The notes beneath the pieces are model-generated. The model saw only the letters and a list, made by a program, of their open reading frames with translations, did no database searches and had not been told where the DNA came from. The position numbers and the translations under genes were made by a program. Shown in pieces: positions 25,802-34,571 of a stretch of 64,000 nt of DNA (position 1 is the first letter of the stretch; the number at the start of each line of letters is the position of its first letter). This DNA comes from an uncultured Vampirovibrio sp. (GTDB lineage: Bacteria > Cyanobacteriota > Vampirovibrionia > Gastranaerophilales > Gastranaerophilaceae), in assembly GCA_910577395.1 (NCBI GenBank), contig CAJTLG010000006.1, positions 88,950-152,949 of the forward strand. Direction: 5' to 3'.

Positions 25802-25993
25802 CTACACAGCTTTTTGAACTTTGCCTGCTTTGATACAGGAAGTGCAAACCCTTATTCTTTTCACACTGCCGTTTATAACAGCTTTAACACTTTGAAGATT
25901 AGGTGCCTGTTTATATATATGGTGCTTATGTGAAAAAGAAAGTTTGGAAGCCTTTTTAGATATTTTTCCGCAAACTTCACATTCTACTGACAT
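25802..25993 (-). CDS. rpmB: 50S ribosomal protein L28
   Basis: A 63-residue L28 of the zinc-ribbon type (C+): CEVCGK near the N terminus and CTSCIKAGK near the C terminus. The typical core SHKHHIYKQAPNLQSVKAV and KRIRVCTSC are present. The start at 25993 (MSVECEVCG) is chosen over an upstream in-frame ATG at 26002 because the Shine-Dalgarno GAAAGGA lies eight bases before it and would overlap the other start. Confidence 0.95.
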   Translation of the reverse strand: MSVECEVCGKISKKASKLSFSHKHHIYKQAPNLQSVKAVINGSVKRIRVCTSCIKAGKVQKAV

Positions 25994-26032
25994 TGTTATC
26001 ATCCTTTCAAAATTAAATTCTTTTGTATATTA

Positions 26033-26060
26033 ATTTTATGACAAAAAGGTTAATAGTCAA
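26033..26060 (-). promoter_or_regulatory. Promoter of rpmB
   Basis: On the minus strand TTGACT (26055-26060) and TAAAAT (26033-26038) are 16 bp apart, about 35 bp upstream of the rpmB start. Confidence 0.7.
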
Positions 26061-26068
26061 GAGGGGCA

Positions 26069-26097
26069 ATTTATCAACAATCCTACTGTTGATAAAT
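26069..26097. repeat. Perfect 11-bp inverted repeat at the SPOR gene end
   Basis: ATTTATCAACA and TGTTGATAAAT are perfect complements separated by seven bases. The repeat spans the stop codon of the SPOR gene and ends eight bases upstream of the rpmB -35 box. It lacks a T run, so it may be an operator or an mRNA 3'-end stem. Confidence 0.6.
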
Positions 26098-26883
26098 CCA
26101 AACATCAAAACCTTCCTTGCCGTAATTACCGGCAACGGCCCTTGCAACATCCATATTTGAATATGAACCTATTTGCAAACAATAAACATCATCTACTCTT
26201 CTTATAAAGGGTGCTATACGCGCTTTAGAATTTTTCATGGCATTTTGTGCCGTTTTTGCATCATCAAAGGTTGGATATTTGCCTATTAAAACCTTGATAT
26301 TGGCTTTCTGCGGAAGTTCTATGGGTGAAAATACGCCTTGTTGCTCAACATTGAGGCTTTGCTGCTCGGGTGCCTGCTGTGTCGAATTAGCCTGCTGCTG
26401 ATTTTGCGCCGGTTTTGGTTCCTCTGTTTTCTTTGGCACCACAGGCTCATCATCATCTATATTGTCAGACTTTAATTTTTCGAAATGTTCAAGGTTCATA
26501 ACCTCGTTTTTATCCCTGTCCTGCGGCAATACACGACTTTCAGACGGAGCGTTTTCTTCTTCCTGAATTAAAAGCAGCCTCTTATCAATCGTCCTTTTAT
26601 CGCTATCATAGCTATCATTAAAATAATTATCACTAAGACCGGGGGTTTCACTATTTTTGGCAATCTCTGCCCCATGCCTGCCATACTCTATATCCACGCG
26701 TTTTGCATATTTTTTAATAACCACAACTACGCATATAAACATAATACAAAAAGTAACAAAGGAAAGCTTTAATATCCTTTTTACCTTTTCAACACGCTTT
26801 TCAACCCTTTGTACACGGGCAGGGTTCATTTTGCTTTTCTTATAGGTTAAATAATCAGAGGATGGTGTATTTTTTAAATTCAT
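26083..26883 (-). CDS. Membrane-anchored SPOR-domain protein
   Basis: 266 residues: a basic cytoplasmic N terminus, one membrane helix (SFVTFCIMFICVVVVI, about 41-56), a long acidic and Gln/Pro-rich linker, and a C-terminal SPOR domain (KVLIGKYPTFDDAKTAQNAM ... YCLQIGSYSNMDVARAVAGN, about 190-266). SPOR domains bind denuded septal peptidoglycan, so a role in division or wall remodelling is likely. The start overlaps the DUF366 gene stop by one base; the two are co-transcribed. Confidence 0.88.
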   Translation of the reverse strand: MNLKNTPSSDYLTYKKSKMNPARVQRVEKRVEKVKRILKLSFVTFCIMFICVVVVIKKYAKRVDIEYGRHGAEIAKNSETPGLSDNYFNDSYDSDKRTIDKRLLLIQEEENAPSESRVLPQDRDKNEVMNLEHFEKLKSDNIDDDEPVVPKKTEEPKPAQNQQQANSTQQAPEQQSLNVEQQGVFSPIELPQKANIKVLIGKYPTFDDAKTAQNAMKNSKARIAPFIRRVDDVYCLQIGSYSNMDVARAVAGNYGKEGFDVWIYQQ

Positions 26884-27437
26884 TAAATCACCCCTCTCAC
26901 CTTGGATTTTGCAAAATTCATATCTTCAATTTCAGCTGTAAATTTTTCCATAACCTTTAATGCAAAACCTTTAATATCGCTTATCCCGATTTCATTTAAG
27001 GACGACACAGGGATAGGTGTGCCCTCTGACACAATATTTAAAGCCGTATGCACAAGGGAAGATGTCAGGGATTTTGTAGCTATTGAAACGGAAAGCTTTC
27101 TATCCTGATAAAATAAATCATCCCCGCTCCTTTTTATAACGGCACCGTATTCTTCAATCACCTCTTTTATAATGCACACAAAAAGTCTTTGATTTGAAAC
27201 CATATGCCCCAAATTTACTTCAAAATCTTCAATTATAAAATTAAGCATTTTATCTGATGATATAGGTTCATTGTTTAGAACATCTTCTATATCCACCATT
27301 TCCCCTAAATCAACTCTAACAGGGCCGATAAACGCCGCAATAGCGCTTCCTTGTATATTAAAATTTCTGTAAATCCAGTGCGGGCAAAGCTCACGCCCTG
27401 TATATGTTATTTCTTTATCAATAAAAATATATCTCAT
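26883..27437 (-). CDS. DUF366 family protein
   Basis: 184 residues matching the DUF366 pattern throughout: ITYTGRELCPHWIYRNFNI at the start, GPVRVDLGEMVDIEDV, MLNFIIEDFE, RSGDDLFYQDRKLSVSIATKS and HTALNIVSEGTPIP. The function of the family is not known to me. It lies 17 bases downstream of queC on the same strand, which hints at a link with queuosine or nucleotide modification, but this is only context. Confidence 0.85.
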   Translation of the reverse strand: MRYIFIDKEITYTGRELCPHWIYRNFNIQGSAIAAFIGPVRVDLGEMVDIEDVLNNEPISSDKMLNFIIEDFEVNLGHMVSNQRLFVCIIKEVIEEYGAVIKRSGDDLFYQDRKLSVSIATKSLTSSLVHTALNIVSEGTPIPVSSLNEIGISDIKGFALKVMEKFTAEIEDMNFAKSKVRGVI

Positions 27438-27454
27438 ATTATCCTTATTAAATT

Positions 27455-28138
27455 TTAAAAGAAAAGTTTTATCAAGTCCCTATTTTTACTTTTTAATATA
27501 GCCGCCTTTAAGCGTTTACAGCTTTCGCACACTCCGCAGTGGTTTTGACCCGGCAGCACACCTTGTGCATTGTAGCAACTTTTTAAAATACCTAAATTAA
27601 CCCTTAAGTGCAATGCAAGGTTAATTATCTCATATTTTTCCAACTCAATCAGGGGTGTAAGAACCTTAACCCCGTTTAGCGTAGAATATTTAAAAAATTC
27701 ATCCGCAATATTGCAAAATTTTTTTGAATTATCACTGAATGTACCAGCCTCTTCCTTATTTGCGCCTATTATTATACAATCATACCCTTCTGCATCACAA
27801 AATGAAGCTGCTATATTTAAAAATAAACCGTTTCTGTTTGGTACCCATACAGCCTTCATGCTTTCTTTATCAAGAGCATCAAATTCAAGATTGCATTCCG
27901 TTTTATTAAGCGCAGAATTGCTAATCTCCGCTAAAAACGGTAATTTTATAACTTTATGCTCTATATTATAAATTTTACAAATTTCCCGGGCCGCATTGAT
28001 TTCATCCGCCACCGCCCTTTGCCCGTAATCAAAAGTGAGCGCAAGAGAAACACTAACCCCTTTATTAACAGCCTCGGCAAGACTAACCAAAGAATCAAGC
28101 CCGCCGGATAGTAAAATAACAGCCCTGTTACTGCTCAT
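27455..28138 (-). CDS. queC: 7-cyano-7-deazaguanine (preQ0) synthase QueC
   Basis: QueC converts 7-carboxy-7-deazaguanine to preQ0 with ATP and ammonia. About 227 residues from the ATG at 28138. The PP-loop SGGLDS is at 11-16, TFDYGQR and NRNGLFLNIA follow, and the zinc site is SCYNAQ...HCGVCESC near the C terminus. The chosen start overlaps the upstream HEAT gene by 11 bases; the longer frame from 28213 would add 25 Met/Arg-rich residues encoded inside that gene. Confidence 0.95.
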   Translation of the reverse strand: MSSNRAVILLSGGLDSLVSLAEAVNKGVSVSLALTFDYGQRAVADEINAAREICKIYNIEHKVIKLPFLAEISNSALNKTECNLEFDALDKESMKAVWVPNRNGLFLNIAASFCDAEGYDCIIIGANKEEAGTFSDNSKKFCNIADEFFKYSTLNGVKVLTPLIELEKYEIINLALHLRVNLGILKSCYNAQGVLPGQNHCGVCESCKRLKAAILKSKNRDLIKLFF

Positions 28139-29000
28139 CCGCCTCATCCTCATCTTCATCATTAAGAATATTGCCTGCTTCATCCTTACAATGTTCCGGC
28201 ATATCGGGGTCATTTAAAATTTCCTCTAAAATCTCATCCCCAAGTATATTATATAAAGCCCATACAGCATTTCTGCCTACAGCCTCATTATCATCATATA
28301 ATGTGCCCTTAAGGGCAGCTATTGTTCTTTTATCCGCAAAAAAATCGATTTTTGAAAGCGCCTCAACGACTCTTTCTTTTAAAAAGGTAAACTTATCAAG
28401 AAAACTTTTTTTAGCCTCTAATATACTTACAAACGGGTCTACCGCCCTCATATCCCCAATCATACCAAGGGCATGCGCAGCCGATTCCCTTACGTATACA
28501 GATTTCTCGTCTTCATCTGAAACCACTTCAATCAAAGGCTCTACGGCATTTCTATCCCCTATTTTTCCTAAAGCCTCAGCTGCCGCAAGACGAAACTTGT
28601 AATGTTCATTCTTACTGTTCAAAAAATACAAAATCGACTCTATGGTGCGGTTTTCTTTATAATTAGAAATCACCTTAAGGCACAAAACTCTTATATCCAC
28701 AAAATTATTCAAATCTTCTCCGGATATGGCATGGGTATCTTTTGCAAACAAAAAATCCAACAAATCATCAAGATTATCAGGATGCCTTAGTGTATCAATT
28801 TCCCGCACAAGACATTTTAAAAACCCTAAATCAGTACTTTTTTGGAGCAAAACAGAATATATTTTTGATAAATCATCTTTTAAATATTCACCTCGAAGGG
28901 CACCAAAAAAGGCTGTAAAATCACCCTTGCAATCTTCAAGGCGCTGTTCAATTAAATAAAAATTATCAGCCGAAATTTCAGTTAATGTTTTTTTATCCAT
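28128..29000 (-). CDS. HEAT-repeat protein
   Basis: About 290 residues from ATG 29000 (preceded by AGGG). The middle and C-terminal parts are HEAT/PBS-lyase-like repeats: KFRLAAAEALGKIGDRNAVEPLIEVV, VRESAAHALGMIGDMRAVDPFVSIL, RVVEALSKIDFFADKRTIAALKG and GRNAVWALYNILGDEI (spans abbreviated). The C terminus is very acidic (NDEDEDEADEQ). These repeats act as protein-binding scaffolds; in cyanobacteria many are phycobilin-lyase relatives, but here there is no pigment context. It is the first gene of HEAT-queC-DUF366-SPOR. An in-frame start at 29105 is less likely. Confidence 0.8.
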   Translation of the reverse strand: MDKKTLTEISADNFYLIEQRLEDCKGDFTAFFGALRGEYLKDDLSKIYSVLLQKSTDLGFLKCLVREIDTLRHPDNLDDLLDFLFAKDTHAISGEDLNNFVDIRVLCLKVISNYKENRTIESILYFLNSKNEHYKFRLAAAEALGKIGDRNAVEPLIEVVSDEDEKSVYVRESAAHALGMIGDMRAVDPFVSILEAKKSFLDKFTFLKERVVEALSKIDFFADKRTIAALKGTLYDDNEAVGRNAVWALYNILGDEILEEILNDPDMPEHCKDEAGNILNDEDEDEADEQ

Positions 29001-29140
29001 TTTTACCCTGAAAAAGTGCATCCTATGATAATAAAATACTATAAAAAGCGTATGAGTTACAATAATTGTAAACTTTTTTGACAAAACGCCTCTAAATATG
29101 TACAAAAATATTCGTCTTGGTGTTATACCTTAAACGGATT

Positions 29141-31018
29141 ATGAGTGAGCTAACTTATCAACAAGTAACTGAAGAAATTAAAAGCCGGCTAGATATAGTT
29201 GATGTAATATCAAAATTTGTCGTGCTTAAAAAATCCGGCCATAATTATATGGGGCTTTGCCCGTTCCATAACGAAAAAACGCCCTCTTTCACGGTTACCC
29301 CCTCCCGCCAAATTTTTAAATGTTTTGGCTGCGGCGAAGGCGGCGATGTCCTTGCTTTTTTAATGAAAATTAATAAACAAAGCTTTACTGAAGTTATTGT
29401 TGAACAAGCTGAAATCCTTGGAATAGAACTCCCAAAGACAACATCAGGGGCAAATGCCAAAGAATATAAAAAAGAAAAAGAACGCCTGCTTGAGGCTGTT
29501 AAATATTCTATGGAATTTTACCACAACAAGCTTCTAAGTAATGAAAACGCACTTAAATACCTCGAAAAACGCGGCGTGAATGAAATTGCAATAGGAAGTT
29601 TTTTCTTAGGATTGGCCCCCAATTCAAACTTTGAACTTAAAAACTATTTAAAAGAACTTGGCTATACAAATGATGAAATGTATAAAGCAGGCCTTTTGTA
29701 TGAAAAAAACGGCGATTTCTTGGATAGGTTCAAAAACAGGCTTATAATCCCTATCATGGATGTAAACAACAACCCTATAGCATTTGGCGCAAGAGCAATT
29801 ATAGACGGACAAAACCCAAAATATTTAAACTCTCCGGATTCTTCGATATACAATAAAAGCTCGGTGTTATTTGGCCTAAACAGAGCTAAAGATGCCATAA
29901 AAGAAGAAGACGGCGTTATTATTATGGAAGGATATTTTGATGTAATATCCGCCCAGGTTAACGGTGTTAAAAATGCCGTAGCATCCTGCGGAACAGCACT
30001 TACCCCGCAACATATAAAACTTTTAAGCAGATACACATCCTCAAGAAAAATATTCCTTGCTTTTGACCAGGATGCGGCAGGCAGAAAGGCTACAAAACTT
30101 GGTGCGCAAGTAATAAAAGAAATATTTTCAGGTCTTGGAAACATTAAACAGTACGATTCAAGCTACACCTCATCATCGGATAATGTCTGTGAAATCCGCG
30201 TAGTATCACAGCTTGGCGGCAAGGACCCTGATGAATATATAAGAGAATACGGTGCGGAAAGCTATAAAAATGAAATCCTAAAAGCCCCTCTTTTAATTGA
30301 TTTTGAACTTTCCATGCTCTTTGAAAATGCACCAAAATCACCAACGGCACAGGAAAAGAGCGAACTTGTACAACAAATAGTGTATATTTTACAAGAAATC
30401 AAAAATCCCATTATTTTAGCTGATTACATAAAAAATATCTCGTTTAAACTGAATATAGATGAGGCCGTTTTAAAAAGACAAGTTGAAAGCCATCAGGTGC
30501 AATCCGAGGATTTGTATCAAAATGTAACAATTGAACCTTCAAGAGTGCTATTTAAAAAGATTGCCAAAAACAATATAAACGCACGCTATGAAAGAATGGA
30601 GGACAATTTAACAAAACTTGCTCTTCAAGCCAATACCCCTGAAAAAAAGCTATATTTTATACAACAGATTAAGGGGTACAAACCCAAGTCAGAGGCCAAT
30701 TCCAAGATTTTATCAGACATTGACAAAACACTTAGCGAAGCTGATAATGTTGAATCAATAGCAAAAAAACTTTTTTCGAAGTTTTATGATGATAACGAAA
30801 TCCAAAAGGATTTATCTGACAAAATCTTTTCCTCAAACGAATTTGAAAAATTACCATACAACGATTATATAAATGCTGTCCAAGAAACCTTTTTAAGGCT
30901 TAACCAGCTTGAAAAAACCCTGAAAAAAGAAGAATTAAAAAGAAAAAACAGACAAAGCAATATAACCGAAGAAGACAAAATAACAATCTCAAAAGAAATA
31001 TTAAACGGAAATTTTTAA
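29141..31018 (+). CDS. dnaG: DNA primase (DnaG)
   Basis: DnaG makes RNA primers for replication. 625 residues from ATG 29141; a TTG at 29117 would add eight residues. The N-terminal CHC2 zinc finger shows CPFHNEKTPSF and FKCFGCGEGGD (spacing C-x2-H ... C-x2-C). The catalytic TOPRIM domain has IIMEGYFDVIS with the key glutamate and FDQDAAGRKA with the DxD-like acidic residues. The C-terminal ~150 residues are diverged, as expected for the helicase-interacting domain. It is followed 39 bases later by rpoD, the conserved dnaG-rpoD macromolecular-synthesis arrangement. Confidence 0.97.
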   Translation: MSELTYQQVTEEIKSRLDIVDVISKFVVLKKSGHNYMGLCPFHNEKTPSFTVTPSRQIFKCFGCGEGGDVLAFLMKINKQSFTEVIVEQAEILGIELPKTTSGANAKEYKKEKERLLEAVKYSMEFYHNKLLSNENALKYLEKRGVNEIAIGSFFLGLAPNSNFELKNYLKELGYTNDEMYKAGLLYEKNGDFLDRFKNRLIIPIMDVNNNPIAFGARAIIDGQNPKYLNSPDSSIYNKSSVLFGLNRAKDAIKEEDGVIIMEGYFDVISAQVNGVKNAVASCGTALTPQHIKLLSRYTSSRKIFLAFDQDAAGRKATKLGAQVIKEIFSGLGNIKQYDSSYTSSSDNVCEIRVVSQLGGKDPDEYIREYGAESYKNEILKAPLLIDFELSMLFENAPKSPTAQEKSELVQQIVYILQEIKNPIILADYIKNISFKLNIDEAVLKRQVESHQVQSEDLYQNVTIEPSRVLFKKIAKNNINARYERMEDNLTKLALQANTPEKKLYFIQQIKGYKPKSEANSKILSDIDKTLSEADNVESIAKKLFSKFYDDNEIQKDLSDKIFSSNEFEKLPYNDYINAVQETFLRLNQLEKTLKKEELKRKNRQSNITEEDKITISKEILNGNF

Positions 31019-31057
31019 GTAACAAATATAAAAACTAATAAAAATGGAGAAATCTAA

Positions 31058-32125
31058 ATGACAAGAAAAAGAAATTCAGACCAATCTGTAATTAGTGTAG
31101 TTGATAAAGACGAAGATATGACTGATGACGGGTTCTTTGAAAGCTCCGCCCTTGAAACAGACAATATCTCAAACATTATAAGGTCTCAGGCAGGGATTGA
31201 TGTCAGCACAATTTCAGGCTCTGCATTCTTTGAAAAAGAGGATGATGAAGATGAAAGTGACGAAATCTCCGTACCGAAAGGAATTTCTATAGATGACCCT
31301 GTAAGGATGTACCTTAGAGAAATAGGCAGGATTAAGCTTTTAACCGCAGATGAAGAAATCGACCTTGCAAGAAAAATTGTTGCAGGCGGCAATGCGGGTG
31401 CTATTGCAAAAAGAAAACTTGTCCAGGCAAACCTTAGATTAGTTGTAAGTATTGCAAAAAAATACGTAGGCCGTGGTATGCTGTTTTTAGACCTTATCCA
31501 GGAAGGAAACCTTGGCCTTATCCGTGCTGCTGAAAAATTTGACCATGAAAGAGGCTATAAATTTTCAACATATGCCACCTGGTGGATAAGACAAGCTATC
31601 ACAAGAGCAATTGCAGACCAGGCAAGAACAATCAGAATTCCTGTTCATATGGTTGAAACAATAAATAAACTTAAAAAAGTAACAAGAAAACTTGCACAGG
31701 AACTTGCAAGAAAACCATCAGAAGAAGAATTATCAGTGGAAATGGGTATTTCCATTAATAAATTAAGAGAGATTATAAAAGTGGCACAGGAACCGCTTTC
31801 TCTTGAAACACCGATAGGTAAAGAGGAAGATTCCCGCCTTGGCGATTTTATCGAAGATAAAGACGCCGATGCACCGGTAAAAACTGTTGCCCATGAATTA
31901 TTAAGAGAAGACCTTGCAGAGGTTTTAGGCAGCCTTTCCCCAAGGGAAAGAGATGTTTTAAGGCTAAGATTTGGCATGGATGACGGCAGACAAAGAACAC
32001 TGGAAGAAGTTGGCCAGTTGTTTGGCGTAACCCGCGAACGTATCCGTCAAATTGAGGCAAAAGCACTCAGAAAATTAAGGCACCCAAACCGCTCTAAAAG
32101 GTTGAAAGAGTATATTGAAGTGTAG
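31058..32125 (+). CDS. rpoD: Principal RNA polymerase sigma factor RpoD/SigA
   Basis: The housekeeping sigma factor, 355 residues. An acidic N-terminal extension (~80 residues) precedes region 1.2 (DPVRMYLREIGRIKLLTADEE). Region 2 includes NLRLVVSIAKKYVGRGMLFLDLIQEG and FSTYATWWIRQAITRAIADQ; region 3 follows from RIPVHMVETINKL; region 4 has SPRERDVLRLRFGM and VTRERIRQIEAKALRKLRHP. A GGAG Shine-Dalgarno is present. It is the second gene of dnaG-rpoD and ends with a strong terminator 120 bases downstream. Confidence 0.97.
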   Translation: MTRKRNSDQSVISVVDKDEDMTDDGFFESSALETDNISNIIRSQAGIDVSTISGSAFFEKEDDEDESDEISVPKGISIDDPVRMYLREIGRIKLLTADEEIDLARKIVAGGNAGAIAKRKLVQANLRLVVSIAKKYVGRGMLFLDLIQEGNLGLIRAAEKFDHERGYKFSTYATWWIRQAITRAIADQARTIRIPVHMVETINKLKKVTRKLAQELARKPSEEELSVEMGISINKLREIIKVAQEPLSLETPIGKEEDSRLGDFIEDKDADAPVKTVAHELLREDLAEVLGSLSPRERDVLRLRFGMDDGRQRTLEEVGQLFGVTRERIRQIEAKALRKLRHPNRSKRLKEYIEV

Positions 32126-32245
32126 CAGATTTTGCGGTGCGTGGCAGGCTTTCGCCGAACGTACATTGTGAGAGCTTTGTTAAAAAGACCGAACCCGCAA
32201 TAATCCAAGAAAACAGGTCTGTAACTATACCTTATAAAACTATTA
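32126..32245 (+). other. Gap after rpoD without a recognised gene
   Basis: Between the rpoD stop and its terminator lies a less AT-rich 3' untranslated stretch. TTGCGG near 32133 can pair with CCGCAA near 32198, so the 3' UTR may be folded. No tRNA and no convincing reading frame was seen. The rest of the gap to 32445, after the terminator, is AT-rich with nothing recognised. Confidence 0.3.
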
Positions 32246-32273
32246 TAAAAACCGGGTTTAAACCCGGTTTTTA
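32246..32273 (+). terminator. Terminator of dnaG-rpoD
   Basis: AAAAACCGGGTTTAAACCCGGTTTTT is a perfect palindrome with a T run, so it can work on both strands. Confidence 0.9.
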
Positions 32274-32445
32274 TTTGTTGCTCTTTTCAAACTTTTTATC
32301 CGAAACTGCACAAGCTAATACCAACTTCTGCATTGCCTTTCTTATCAACGATCTGTTGAACATTTCACAATACAAAAAAGGCAAAATTTAAAATTTACGG
32401 GTTTTAAAAAAAACACAATGCCGTACATTATAAAAGGGATAAAGT

Positions 32446-32952
32446 ATGAATATTAACGCCTCCAGGTCATTTAACAGCATAAAAAACTCTCCGAAATTTG
32501 GCAATATAAACGAATTTGCCATAAGAAAACTGATAGACAGCTATAATGAGGAAAAGATTTCAAAAAAAGAATTCAAACAAGGCATAAAAGCTATTGAAAA
32601 CGATAAAAGCGGAGATATCGCAAAAGTATCCCACCATGCCCATTGGCCCACAGAACGCCCATGCCCGTATAGCGTTGTTACCCCAAAGGTCTTGGGAGAG
32701 ACCAGAATGTATTGCGCAGATGAATTTGACACCCTTGCTGCTGCAGGCGCTTATGCAAATTTATACGCTCTTGCGGTAAAAACCGAAGACCAGAAAGACA
32801 AAGCTGAATATATAGATAAAATGACAAAAATATACCTGCATCATGCGCAAAAAGATATATGCGAACCCGATGTACACGATGCGGAGGGCATAAATAGAAG
32901 AATATCAAGAAATATTGATGAAACAAAAGAATATTTTGAAATAGAAGAATAA
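32446..32952 (+). CDS. Hypothetical protein
   Basis: 168 residues, not recognised. The N terminus (NASRSFNSIKNSPKFGNINEF) resembles the low-complexity leaders with an F-G motif in other proteins here. The body has a conserved-looking centre, SHHAHWPTERPCPYSVVTPK and RMYCADEFDTLAAAGAYANL, with clustered histidines and cysteines, and an acidic C terminus. No membrane segment. An AAGGGA Shine-Dalgarno supports the start. Confidence 0.7.
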   Translation: MNINASRSFNSIKNSPKFGNINEFAIRKLIDSYNEEKISKKEFKQGIKAIENDKSGDIAKVSHHAHWPTERPCPYSVVTPKVLGETRMYCADEFDTLAAAGAYANLYALAVKTEDQKDKAEYIDKMTKIYLHHAQKDICEPDVHDAEGINRRISRNIDETKEYFEIEE

Positions 32953-33054
32953 TCTTTTAATATTCCTTAACATTTCCTCATATAAAAAGGCAATTATTTA
33001 ATAAAAATAGTTTTTATTAACTCATAAGAGAGATTTTTTAGAGGAAATAAAACT

Positions 33055-33765
33055 ATGGACAACAATGTAGGGACAAACTATACCGTTAAAAGCGGCGATA
33101 ACCTTTGGAATATTGTTAAAAATAATTATAAAGCCCCGGACGGCGGCACATTAAGCAATAATCAAATTCAAAAAATAGTAAATAAAATCACCGCCAATAA
33201 CAGCAATATCACAAATGCAAATATGATTTTTGCAGGTGAAAACATTATTTTACCGCCCGTTGATATGCTTGAAACCGAAACCGAATACGAAGATACTGAC
33301 AGCAAATATGCGCAATTAAACCAATGGTTTAACGGAAATCATAAAAATGCTTTTAATTTTAATGCAGCAAACTCATCAAGCCCGATTTCTGACGGCGCAA
33401 AAGAACTTGCCGAAGCGCAAATGAAACAATTTGATACAGATGAAAACGGCACAATAGATTTTGATGAATTTACCGCAGGATACGGCCTGGTGGATGCAGA
33501 TGATGAAACTAAAAAACAACTTGAAAACATATTTAATTTTATCGATGTAAATAATGAAAACGGCATCCAAAGAAAAGAACTGACCGGCCTTTACAAAATA
33601 ATGGATGACTATAAAGGCGCAGACGGCAAAATTACCTATGATACGTTCCAATTTTTTGCAAATAATATGAAAGCCGATGACACGGAGCGCGAAATTACCG
33701 CAGAAGATTATAAAAAACTGTACACAGAATACTACCCAAACGATATGAACACATACAAAGCATAG
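33055..33765 (+). CDS. LysM and EF-hand protein
   Basis: 236 residues. A LysM domain at the very N terminus (NYTVKSGDNLWNIVKNNYKA ... MIFAGENIILPP, about 8-65) is followed by an acidic linker and EF-hand loops, DTDENGTIDFDEF (about 126-138) and the weaker DVNNENGIQRKEL (about 163-175). LysM binds GlcNAc polymers such as peptidoglycan; the EF-hands should bind calcium. No signal peptide is present, although LysM would be expected outside the cytoplasm. A GAGGA Shine-Dalgarno is present. The gene is paired with another EF-hand gene 37 bases downstream. Confidence 0.85.
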   Translation: MDNNVGTNYTVKSGDNLWNIVKNNYKAPDGGTLSNNQIQKIVNKITANNSNITNANMIFAGENIILPPVDMLETETEYEDTDSKYAQLNQWFNGNHKNAFNFNAANSSSPISDGAKELAEAQMKQFDTDENGTIDFDEFTAGYGLVDADDETKKQLENIFNFIDVNNENGIQRKELTGLYKIMDDYKGADGKITYDTFQFFANNMKADDTEREITAEDYKKLYTEYYPNDMNTYKA

Positions 33766-33802
33766 TAAAACAGGCATTTTAAGGAATTACAGAGGAGAAA
33801 AA

Positions 33803-34525
33803 ATGGCACTAGAAGGAATTACAATAAAAACCAGTGATATAAAACCGGAATTCAGAAGGCAAGCTGAAACAGAAAAGAAAGCTGATAGCAGCCTATATAA
33901 TACATTTAACACCTGGGGAAACAATATTCATACCGGGGCTGATAAAGAGGCCACAGAGGCAGCCCTTCAATATACAGACCCTATGCTTGGGGATGAAATG
34001 TATGAAAAGAATTTCTCTGAAATATACGACCATACATACAGAGAAACCGCCTATATTGATGAAAACACATTTAATCTTGGCCAGGATAAAAAAATAACAA
34101 CTGAAGAAGAACTTTTCAAATTATATGAAGAAATAGCCAAAGGCCAGATAGCCGCCTATGATACGGACGATGACAAAAAAATAAGTCTGGATGAAATGAT
34201 ATCAAAAGAACTTGCTGATTATAACGCCCTTGTAACCGATGAAGCAGATAAACTGACCATCTTTGACCCCGGAGTTAAAGATGCTTTCAGTGCAGGGCAC
34301 GCCTTCTTTGATTTAAACGGTAACGGATACATTGATACAGACGAAACAAAAGCCTACTATGCAACAATGGATGCGCTTTATGATGAAAACGGAATGGATG
34401 GCAAAATAAAATACGGTGCATACCACACTATGAATGAAATCAGCACACAAAACCCCGAATTTGATAAAAATGCCAGTGACTTAAAAAGCACAATTATACA
34501 GGCATACAACAAATATTTTAAATAA
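33803..34525 (+). CDS. EF-hand protein
   Basis: 240 residues with calcium-loop motifs DTDDDKKISLDEM (about 119-131) and DLNGNGYIDTDET (about 171-183), plus weaker acidic loops. The first ~35 residues are polar. No LysM, signal peptide or membrane helix. The Shine-Dalgarno GAGGAG is strong. Pairing with the LysM/EF-hand gene upstream suggests they work together, perhaps as calcium-dependent envelope proteins; this is an inference from context. Confidence 0.8.
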   Translation: MALEGITIKTSDIKPEFRRQAETEKKADSSLYNTFNTWGNNIHTGADKEATEAALQYTDPMLGDEMYEKNFSEIYDHTYRETAYIDENTFNLGQDKKITTEEELFKLYEEIAKGQIAAYDTDDDKKISLDEMISKELADYNALVTDEADKLTIFDPGVKDAFSAGHAFFDLNGNGYIDTDETKAYYATMDALYDENGMDGKIKYGAYHTMNEISTQNPEFDKNASDLKSTIIQAYNKYFK

Positions 34526-34559
34526 TTAAAAAACGCTTTTTTTATACACAAATTTAGTG

Positions 34560-34565
34560 TATAAT
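34560..34565 (+). promoter_or_regulatory. -10 box of gmk
   Basis: TATAAT lies six bases upstream of the gmk ATG at 34572. There is no room for a Shine-Dalgarno sequence, so the message is probably leaderless. No clear -35 box. Confidence 0.5.
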
Positions 34566-34571
34566 TTACAA

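Noticed and set aside
29117..29140. TTG start upstream of dnaG
   Set aside because: It would add eight residues not typical of DnaG; ATG 29141 gives the usual short N terminus before the zinc finger.
32126..32245. tRNA or small RNA gene after rpoD
   Set aside because: The sequence is less AT-rich and can pair internally, but no cloverleaf, T-loop GTTCRA or CCA-adjacent acceptor pairing was found.
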